Origin: Schistocephalus solidus
Lineage: Eukaryota > Platyhelminthes > Cestoda > Diphyllobothriidea > Diphyllobothriidae
Length of the DNA: 64,000 nt
Assembly (NCBI GenBank): GCA_017591395.1
Contig: WEDG01001552.1
Location: 118,016-182,015 of the forward strand
Direction: 5' to 3'
Under the pieces are notes generated by a model that did not search any database, was not told the origin of the DNA, and saw nothing but the letters and a program-made list of their open reading frames with translations. Positions within the stretch are counted from its first letter, which is position 1, and every line of letters starts with the position of its first letter. The position numbers were made by a program, and so were the translations under genes. Below are positions 1 to 10,900 of this stretch, in pieces.

Positions 1-1740
1 TTATTGCAGGAACCCTGCCGACTTCTCTCTCGAGGACTTAAAATCATAGTCTATGTTCGAAGTCGCAGAGTAGTGGACAACGAGAGATGAAAATTACTGC
101 AAAAACGTTGACTTATTTTTCATACATGACTTATCATGCTTAACATACAGCTATCGGCTGCAGTTTAAAATTCAAATTATTTTTCAGTTGTACAGAGAGC
201 TCTGTCTCAAATCTGTAATGGGCCGCAGTCGGTTAAACTTATCCCCTAGCTTCAGCGTCAGCTTTTCGTTCGGTTGATTTCTCCTCCTAGGTCTTGTCCT
301 CAATAAGTAAGGACAAATAATTTGAAAATTCCGCGTGCGTCTCTGACTATCTTAGTAGATGGTGGCTTAGACTTATTCCTTCGGTGCTTTGCTTTTAGTG
401 AGAATACCAATCATCGTTAGCGCAAATGAACATTGTGTAAAGTTTTCTTTCTAACCCTTGTCTTTTTTGATACACCTCTTCCTGTGATGTTTTATCCTTC
501 TAAATACTCTGCCTTTAATTGTCTCACATGGGTTTGAGTAAACTGAAATCTGCTTGATAGTTGTAGTGATTTAGGGTTTAGAGAAGGGTATTACCTCATC
601 ATATTTAAAATAAAGCTGGTCAGTTGGGCTCTATGATTGGCAATAAAAACGTTTTTTTAAGATTCAATTACTTGAAAAGTATAACTCATGTAACATAAAT
701 ATATTCAATATAACCCATTGTATTTTTCCCTACAAAACATTCCTCTCCGGCCAACGGAATACTATGGTTATGCCAAAACTAACAAGTGAAACAAACTCAA
801 GAAGCTTTTGCATGGTCGAATTTATAAAAATTGATTGCTTTTAAACAAGTTAGGATACCTTATCCTCTCCGTGCTGCGTATTTGGGGAAAATTTATGAAT
901 CAACCAGCTTTCTGTACTTAAAATTTAGACAAGTCTGGTTCCATCATCTTTTCCCTTATGGGTTGTGTTCAATCTCGCGTTGTCTCTTTTCGAAACCTAT
1001 CTTTGACCCCATTAAAACTCATTTAGGCTTTTCAGCTGGATCAACTTGCCAACTCCTAGTCATATGCCAATAAAGGAAATAATAGTCAGGTTGGAACGTG
1101 GAAATGCTTTCCGCTTTTTTAAAACCCCACTTTAAAAAAAACATTTCAATAGATTTCAGCTAACGATACAATACAATTTCATAGATTTTATCTCATAATA
1201 CTGGCTTTGAAGTGGTAAATCCAAAAAATATTATACACGGAATTCAACGGAAATGGAGGCAATGGAAAGCTGATGTGACTGTTAAAATTATTTATTTCCA
1301 TACTCCCAGATAAATGTATGCCCTTGGCGACTTTTGGCTTATTTCAGCGGTAATTTTAGGCCTTTATTGAAAAGACTGATCGTTTTGAAAGCTTTACATT
1401 GTATACCTTCACATTTTTCCGACAACTGGGGTCACTTATTTACATTTATTAGCTTAAAATACCATCATCTAAAGGTTTTTTCTGTATTCCCTTATGTTTA
1501 TTACAAAACGTTCAAAACTTTCGAGTTTTGAGACGTTTTGAGAAATACGAATGAAAAATCCTCTTAAAATAAGAAAATACTGTGATTTTACAGCAAACTC
1601 TTTGTTAGCTGATTAAAAGCCTATTGGATGCTTTGTTTCTACTCTTCGTTGAATAACCACTTCGGACTACTGTGACTTTGAAATGTTTTGTCAATACTAT
1701 GGTCAGAACCAAATACGTTGTAATTTTGTTTTCTTTAAAG
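1..1740. other. Upstream intron of MSH5; nothing else recognised
   Basis: This AT-rich stretch has only short spurious reading frames. Because the exon at 1741 begins mid-protein, it should be intron, possibly with an exon I failed to see. No repeat family shared with the rest of the window was recognised here. Confidence 0.45.
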
Positions 1741-1926
1741 GCTATTTAAATAACTGCGTCACCAGCCGTGGCAGCAGGCTTCTGTTTCGATGGTTAAGAT
1801 GTCCGCTCAAAGATGAAAAAGGAGGTCCTCACTCGCCTGAATACGGTTGAATTTTTATCCAAACCTGAAAATCGAGGCCTTTTGCAAACAATAAGGGGCA
1901 CTTTGAAACGTATTGGAGATATTCCA
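1741..1926 (+). CDS. MSH5: MSH5 exon (start of lever region), with +1 frameshift
   Basis: The acceptor is TTTCTTTAAAG before 1741 and the donor is GTAAGC at 1927. The first reading frame gives [19 protein letters not shown], matching the MSH5 segment around the conserved LLRLWF motif; from 1821 the +1 frame gives [13 protein letters not shown], matching the next conserved segment. The two frames are joined only if one A of the A5 run at 1816-1820 is ignored, so this is a real frameshift or a homopolymer miscall. The preceding exon must end in a single G (phase 1); I could not find it in 1-1740. Confidence 0.85.
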
Positions 1927-4900
1927 GTAAGCACTCTTCTCTGTGCGTGGTTCAGCACCCTTTTATTTACCATTTTTTTATTATCTGGTAAGCATACTAT
2001 AGCTTCTTGACTCAGTCATAAGTGTTGGCCACTCGAACTTTTATCAAAATCTCTTATGAAAAATAATTAATTTAAACAGACAGAAAAAACCTTGCTGCAG
2101 TCAACTAGCGGTTGTGGCTTTAAGGGTCCAGATGTAAAAGCTGCAATGCTAATTGGTTGGTCAGTGGTTTTATTTCATCGCAACATAAGATCTTTTTTGA
2201 TGGCATGAGTTCTCTGTTTCCGATTGTATGTTCTACTACCTTTCACCTACCTTTAAGTGACCCTTACCAGCTAATTGGAAGTTTTATTTTTGAAAAAATG
2301 CAAGGCTTAGGTGAGCCACAATCGTTTCTGATTTTAAAACCTTTTGAATTCCCTTTCTACGAATAGTCAAATCTTTTCTGAACGCTTTTAGCGAATACTG
2401 TTCCAAATGAAGATTTCGGCAGCTTCCCCAAATGAATGGAGAACATTTCTGAAGGTGAACTTTGACCAGTCTGCGAATACCGACTTATCCCTTTAGTCTT
2501 TGCATGCAATGAATGAATTGCTCGGCCTGTGCTCGCCTCACGCGGTGTTGGTTGCTATAAGCGAGGAAGACAGGCAGCAGTCCAATGTAGAAAACACGCC
2601 TCGTCTATTGATCCCGCGACTACTTGATAAAGTAATTCAGACAATTGATGTGGGTTCGACATCTCAACACAAGCGATTTGTTGTGCGTCAAGGCAAGCAT
2701 GATTGGCTGGATGAATGCACGTGACTTTGGCGTTCACTTTTATAGTCTGCTATCTCTTAGGGAAACAGGTGTACCGTTGTCTGCCGGATATTCTTAGTAG
2801 ATTTGCAGAGCACGAACTGGGCAAGCTGAGGGGTTATATTGATGCCTGTGGTCTCATTTACTTCCCATTGGTAAGTTTTGTTCCTACTAATACACCATAT
2901 AACATTTGCATATTCCCTATGTTCTTTTTTAAGGCTGGATAACTCTTTTAGTTCGGCTGTAGCATCATCGTCATCGGATTCCATAGCTAAGAAAATAAAT
3001 TGGACCGCTTTTTGAATTAGTAAACATTGGCTGTTAACTGATTACGACTTTGTTGAAGAGAGTGCAGTTTAAGAAGCCGCAATATTACTTGAACGATATT
3101 TCATGGAGAAATTGAGGGTCAGTGAAAGCTAGTAATTATAAAGATGCTACAAGAAAACCGTGTAGTTCAGTTGCTTTGCTAATGTGCTCTGCTTTCCCTT
3201 TCCAATAAACAGTTTTTTTCAACTCCATTAATCCGAAAAGAGTAAAAATGTTCATGCGCTGGCTCATAGTATCGTTTAACTAACCCTGTCCTTCCTTCCT
3301 TCCTTCGACCACTTGCAACTGGATGTAGTCTAGGGCCTTTGTGTGTTTCGTAGAGAGTAGTAGGAAGATTGTCTGACTGGCCGAATGTGATTGATGCTGT
3401 GACTGGTTCCTGCTGGCAAACCGACACGGAGTAGTCATTTGATCTTCCCTATCTCATTCGGAACGCCTGTATTCCGGTCGTTTGTGTCATCCCAAACGGA
3501 ATAGACAGACCTGATTCTTGCATATCTGTTTTTTTATCGTGACAAACCTCAATAGTAGTCTTTTAAGATGGTTAGGCGAAATAAGTACTCTAAAAAACCT
3601 CTCCCGGTGAATGCCTCTTCTACTTCCAATAATAAACTTGTCTATTAGTTGCATTTGAGTAGATTGTCTAGTTTAAACTAAATAATATACATTATTTGAC
3701 GAACGTACACTTGCGATTATTCATCATCAGGCCTTTACAATAATATTAGGGAAAAAGAACTCGCCATGATACAGAAAACCCTCCGAGAAAACGGCTTTCA
3801 CGAGAAATTTATCAGTAAATATATGAAGGAACCTTCCCCGAAATCGGACGTGCCAACGGCTCAGCAGAAGGACTTATTTCTCGCATTACCTTTTCGAGGG
3901 GATCCGGCGAGCGAACTTCTACATCGTCGCTTAAACACTGCTATTGCGTGCATGTACCCAGCCGCTAAGTTAAGGCTAGGGTTCTCAAGCAACCCACTGC
4001 TTCGCCTTGAGGGCAACGATAGACTGCCCTATCAGACCTCGTCAATGTGCATCTACGCCTTCACTTGCTCCTGTCGGACAGGTTATATTGATCAAAAAAC
4101 TAGGCGCCTATTCAAGCGGATGCGCGAGCTCCATCCTGCCTGGCTATATCAAGGCATGGTTAGGTCAATCTCTTGCGCAATTGTGGCTCATTTGGTTGAC
4201 AGCGGTCACCGGGTAGACATCAACCAAGCATTCCGAGTAATCTATAAAGTGCCGACAAAACGCCCCAAGTTCCTGCGTCCGCGGATACTTGCAACGACAG
4301 AGGGAGTGGCCATACGGTTGACCAACCCAACGTTGTGCTCGCAAAAAGTGTTTTTAGTGGTCCTAAGGCTACCTTGGCCGAAAACAAACTCAGCATCTGT
4401 ATTCACATCTCCTGACACGTCGCGTTACAGTGCCGAATCCGTAACCTAGATAATTGCCGTACACCTTCCCCCTCACCCCTATAGGACTAGACTATAACCC
4501 CTGACCTCTGAACGCCCTCAACCCTCGCCCCCATACTTACTGCATATTGGATGTTTCAACTTTTGTTACTCTAACCTCCCTTATACAATTTTAAATGCCT
4601 GATGATGAATAATCGAAAGCGTGCGTTCGCCAAAATTGACTTCGTAACTGCTTATATGGGTATCATCGCTGAAATTATTTGACCTCTATCTGAGAAACGG
4701 TAAAGGACGGAAGCTAGGGATGCTGACCTAGTAACCGGTTCCTATTACCGTTTTAGTGGAACGACTAAACGGATAGAGTTCATTTGAAGTACCCCTGTAG
4801 AAGTCTCTTCTATATTGTTAACAGCTGGTTATAGTAACAGTAATAAGCATGGGTTAAACGAAAGCTTTAGTTATGTAAAACTTTAAATAGAATATTTGTG

Positions 4901-7900
4901 ACGTCGTGGCTTAGTTAGCATAACAAATGTAGCAGGACATGAACTCAAACCCTCTAAAATACGTATAACAAATGTAGCAGGACATGAACTCAAACCCTCT
5001 AAAATACGTATATGTACTAAATTTCTGGCAGGGGTTTAACGATCAGCAGGTGCTCGAGTAACGTATCGAGGCGCTTTCTTCTACATACCCTTGGTTGTCT
5101 AGCCATTATCTAGTGTTAATTAATGACATATGGCTTAACTTGTTTGTACTTCCTAACTTCTAGAACACCTTATCAAGCCAAACCATAGAAAATAGATAAT
5201 ATTGTTTGCAAACGCTTTCTGGCCGTGTGCTTTCGCTACTTCTCGCGGTCTGATGTGATATAAAATATTATTAGTAGATTTAAACAATGCTAAAAACAGC
5301 TTCCCGGTTGGGAATTTCGACTGAACTGGGCGGGTCCATTTGTCAGTGAGGCTCGACCTGCGGCTCCGCAAGCTTTCGCATAGCGACTAGTATTATATGC
5401 AGAATGGGATTGCTGACAAAGCCAAGGGAGACTGGAACTTCCATTTCTAGCTTATTACTTGTCATCAGCCAGCCATACCCTACCTCAGATTTGGTAACCC
5501 CTGAGGCTCAAACCTACTAATTTTTGTTTAGAAGTCCAAATCCCTGACCACTCAGCCGCGGGATTTGTGGTCTGTCCGTTTTGCTCAAGGATATTAACAA
5601 GGATAGAATGGACAAAACCGATAGGACAACAAGACGGTTAGAGCGTTGGACTTCTAACCAAAAGTCGCAGTTTCATACTTCAAGGGTTGCAAAATCTGAA
5701 AATGAGTATGACTCGTTGATTATGACTTATAAGCCAGAAATTTTCATTCCGGTCTCCCTTATCTTTGTGGGCAATCTCATTCCGAAAAAGTATCAGTCTT
5801 ACTAGTGTCACTTCTTCTGAACCGTTTTTATTTGTCCAGAGGCACACGGACTACGAAAAAAACGGATTCTCCTATAACAGAGGCTATGCCGAACAACTAT
5901 TCGTTCCTTGGTCAATTCTGACATGGCTGTGTTATTTTTATCGGAAGATAATTGTTTGATTTCGCTCCAGAACTCGATTCATTCAACTAAACTCTGCTCT
6001 GAAGGTTCATAGAGCCCAATATCATATGCATAAATCTCAAAAATAGACCTTCACATTTTTTTGGCTTATGCTTAACCGAGGGAATACTTCGCAGTCAATG
6101 CTGGCATCCGATAATGCTGTGTCCCATCACCAGTCCTTTTTAATTTATGCGACGGGCTTGGTTTTTCCACAGTACTCACAATTATGAGGTCGTTCAGTTA
6201 GGGCAGGAAGTTATAATCTTGGACCCTAATTTTATCGATAAAGGCGCCATTTCAGAATTTCCCTCGAAAATTTTCGGGTCACACCCGACCAATAAAGCCT
6301 TCTATCCACAATTTTTTCCTCGAACCTAACACCAAAAAAGCGTCGCTTGACGGCTTCGTGAGGCAGGTAGTGTTCTCTCTCCTTCTTATTGGCGAAAGGG
6401 CTTAGGCTGTAGAATATGTTAACTCCCTTTTTCTGCTGCTGCGGACTGACGGACTGACTGAAAAGAACATGAGGTGATCAATAAATGTGCATAACCCCCA
6501 CGCAACTCGTTCTGTCGTTCAGAATCTAATCAGTGACACGTAGAATATAGGTTAATGTTGTTGTGGACTGTGGAGTTGGTTAAACCACTACGGCTGCTAG
6601 CTGTTATTAGTATAAATAAGGTAACTGTCCTTGAGGTTCATAGGACGGGCGATGCTTCATGGATAGTGCTCACGAAAGGGAACTATGAAGCCTCGTCATG
6701 ATCTTTCAGAGGTGGTCGTCTGCGTAGAGATAACCAACGGTAACAAGGATGCCCGGATGTAAGAGTCACTTTCATAACACTTTCCTAGACTGTAGTGTCC
6801 CTTCTTTCTCATACTTTTTATCCATCTGAGAGGTTTTAATTAGGCTTGGTAGTATGGGGATCGCAAATAATGTTACCAAGCTTCCTTATCATTTTAATGA
6901 TGCTCCTATTCGGTACGCAGATCCAGACTTTGCCTTGTGGGCCTTACATTGTACTTTTTGTTTTTGCATTGTAGGTTGGTTTTCTTCTGCAAATCCCTTC
7001 TGCCCAAGTTGTGGAGGAGTTAACGGAACTCGGCCTACAGTATATTGTAAGTGATTATTTCATCGAATTGGAATGGTTTTACGCTCATGCATACTATATT
7101 TTGGTCTATACCAGTGAGGCGATGAAGTCCAATGATCAGTTAAACAGTAGGCGACTCGATCACTGGAACTGAAAGCTGCGCACACCGTTTCGCTCTTACA
7201 CTCTCATCCATCATGAGGAACAGTAAAAGCTTAGGGTAACAGTTAGCCAAAATGTTTGAAATGTACATGACTCAATGTTCACTGAACTGTAGGTCTAATC
7301 AACTTAGCATATGATGCACTCAACACAGACTTTCATACATGGTGCTATGACTGGTTGCACAAGTCGTTAATGCTCATGCATTCACATTGTTCTTGGGCCT
7401 TGGCACGAAAATGACTCAAAAGCTTAGCAAATCATTTCCGCGATGGAAGTATTTGAATACCGAAATTATTTACTCTCTTCCCAGCGTGGGTGTTGATATT
7501 GCTCGTAACTGTCGATGCAACTTTGGCCATTCGCAGCCAGTGTAATCATACCGTATTTGGGGCATATTTTCCTTGCCAGTAACTGCAACATCTATTATAA
7601 AAAACCCAGATTGTCGATTAAGTAAAGGTGGATCTTTCGGGCTCATCATAGGACGCTTCTTCTTCTTGCTTGCGCGTACGCGCAACAACATCTGTTCCTC
7701 ACTTTGTCGCCCACTCTCCACCCACCTTCCCGATCGATACCGAACCCTCTGTCTCGATTTTGACCCTCATACTTTTTCGGTGGGGATGATGATAAAAATC
7801 TATAAACCTAGAGTTAAATTTTGCGGCTCGGTCATCACAATAGACTACACCTTTCTAAAGAGATCGTGTATTAACATGCACCCGTGGCATAGCGGTGGAA

Positions 7901-10900
7901 ATCATTGAAAACTGGTCAATACGGATACGCTTGTCCATATGAATTCATCTCCAAATGCAGGCTTACTCGGCAGTTACATCAAGCTGGGTCCATGACTTCC
8001 AAAGTTCTTCACACAAGTCTTAACGTTGCATAAGAAAGAGGTCTTACATGCTACAGTTAGCAGAAATCGTTAATGCCAGCAGACTGGGATGGAACGAGTG
8101 GTTACGGAGGCACTTACGTGTGAAATTAAAGAAGCTCAAGCCTTGAAGGTAGCTTTGATCGCTCGGGATGGGAGATGTTTGGTAGACCTCAAAACTATTC
8201 TGTTCTCTTTTTTTCTGAGCATTGGTTCTTTCGCAGGAGTCAGTTGTCCAAGATAGTAAAATGACAACAAGAGCATTGGCATTTGTAAGATGGAATAACC
8301 AATTACCAGCCATGACTGTTGGTCGGACGTGGTCCCTCAGGGCAAGGGACGCTGGCGTCGGATCTGCAAGCCAGTTAATAGCGTTCAAAATATTCACGGC
8401 CTGTGTCCGGCTATCTGTTCGGCCTATCACCTGGGCGGGGGCTCATGAAATTTTCACCGAAAGTCGCAAATGCGTTTTCACCTAGGCCTGATTAAGTAGG
8501 TGTCGTCGTAAAAATTATTATCTTGTCTGCATCCTGTCTTTATTTCATAAGAAGCATTTAATTAACTTACAAACACGAGGCTATCAGAACAGGCATTTCA
8601 TGGTCTTAAAACATCTCACAGTTTGAAACTTTTTGAAACCGAAAGATATCCTTTGTTCATGAAGACAATTCGATGAAAACGTGATTTGCTACTAATGAAG
8701 CACAGGTAAGAATATTTTATGCATACCATTAATGAAATATATTTGAGTTCATAAGGCAGCAAAAATTAATGAGAAATAATTTACTCATTTAGTTGTCCTC
8801 CTTTACCGAGTGGTGTTGTGTAAGCGACCGAAAATAAGTGCATTTAAAAACCGCCATCCTGGAGTGACTGACATATCTTGGCATTATGCTTTTCATTAAT
8901 CAATATCCCAACCCCAGTTAAGCAATCATTTCTAACTGAAATGAATTTACGAATTTCGATTTACAGTTCACGAGATCAGTCACTGAATGTAGCTCTTATC
9001 AGAGATGCGGATGACGGTTTGCGAAGACTGATCAACGAGCAGTCTAAGCGCTTTGCGTTCACATATTCATGCTCAGTTTTCATGAAAACGTATGATAAAA
9101 CACTGCACACCTTACCTTACCACCTGGCATAGTCCAACCAGCCCATACACCACACACGAACCCGAGTCAACATCCAACACATAAACAGAAGGTGCACCGC
9201 TCATGTCAGTGAGAAGCATGTCCTTCGGCGCAACCTGGGACCTTAATAATTAGTGTTTACCATGCGTCGACGGGCTGTAGCGGCTTTATGAACCGCTGCA
9301 CCCAATTCCAACACCGGGGGACTTATAAGCTCGAGGAGTTAACTGGTAACCTGAAGAGTGGAAAGGGTGTCAGGCCGCCTCCGGGCAACTGACGTTCATG
9401 ACACAACAGCGCATTCCCTACTGTAATTAATCTGACGCGCTCGTGTGCTACAAGTCGTGGCTTGGAAGGTTGCTCGTTGACGGGATAACTTTTTTCTCGA
9501 GGTCAATACTCTGCCTATGTGGGGTAGCCGACTGGTGAGTCGAGATTCAGGTTCAAAGGCTCATTCTCAATGTGATCTCCATGGTAATTTTACGCATGTG
9601 AGCTCCAAGCCATTTTTCTGTGAAAACCTGGTCAATTGGACTGGAAACAGGTCGTATGTGGCACGACTAGACAGGCTATTTAGTTTTTTTTCAATCACTC
9701 GCCCGAGCCCACCTCTGGACTGGCTTGTCCTTTTCTCGTCACCGGACCAAAATCGGTTAGGGAGGAGAGAGAGTGAGTTAGATTCAACACAAGTCTGCCT
9801 CACTGTGAACTAATTCATGCACAAGTCATCGGTTATTCACCCACTTCGCGGTGGACGTCGTCACGTGCGACACTCAAACTATCATGCTTTGATACCGCAC
9901 AACTAAACCGGCTGACTAGTTGGCATATTCAAGACATCCATCGAAATCGGAACTTCTCTGTTATTCTTACCCTTATCTGTCCTGACCATCCTTTCTCAAT
10001 GTTGTAGATTTTTACGCCACCGAGGTTATGGCAAGGTTAATCAAAGCTACTTTTGGCTCTTCATCGGCAGGGAAATATAGCCATTTTATAGTTTATCATT
10101 TAAATCGGTTTCTCTTGTTTCTGAAAATAACGCACATGCTGATTTCACTTATGATATGTTTTAATCGAAACATTCCTAGTTTTCCAATGGTGATCTTGTG
10201 TACTATCGGACTGAAACTACGCAAGAACTAGACAGACGATACGGCGACGTGATGTATGCCATACTCGGTGAGTCATTACTGTTATGTATCCAACACAGAA
10301 GGCTGATTGTAAACAAGACGTGTACTGAGGACGGGAAACAGCAAATGTCTGGACCCTTAGGGGACACAGCAGGCATATGGAAAAGCGGAATGTCATAGGC
10401 TGAAGGGTGACCAGTCAGAACAAAGGTGGTCTGGCCATGCGTACATGACCTTGAAAGTTGCCTTGTCGCGCGCGGGAGCGTCATGTTCAGATCAGGCCGG
10501 TCTCGTACACTGCATCCCTCCACCCTAACGTGGACAACATTGGGCAGAGGATGGGAAGATACAGAAAAGGGAATAAGGGTTAGTCAATAAAAACCAATAG
10601 GTTTCGTCCTGAAATCGTTGGACGGGTTTGCGGATTCGGTTCGATCTTCTCAGGGCAGTATTTTTGAATTCGGTGCCGTTTTGCAGAATCACTGGTTCCT
10701 CTGCTCCTAATTTACTGCTCGACGGGGTAGAAGGATGATGAAAAATAGACACCTCGGCTGGCGGCGTTGCAGTAAGTGTAGGCCGTAGATATTCAGCCCT
10801 CGGGATGCCAGAATCAACATCAAGGGTTGCGGGCTGTTCGAACTTCGCGAATGCTTCACTTTCTGTGTCCGTTCGACTCCGGACTTGGTCCAGGAGTCAA

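Noticed and set aside
831..1073. 80-codon + strand frame upstream of the first MSH5 exon
   Set aside because: I tried to fit it to the missing N-terminal MSH5 text and found no match; no clear splice sites.
2757..2984. 75-codon - strand frame
   Set aside because: It is a shadow of the MSH5 exon 2761-2870.
4905..4970. Possible tRNA gene (GTGGCTTAGTTAGC ... AACTCAAACC)
   Set aside because: The boxes are poor, no cloverleaf could be drawn, and it is duplicated as a plain 45-bp repeat.
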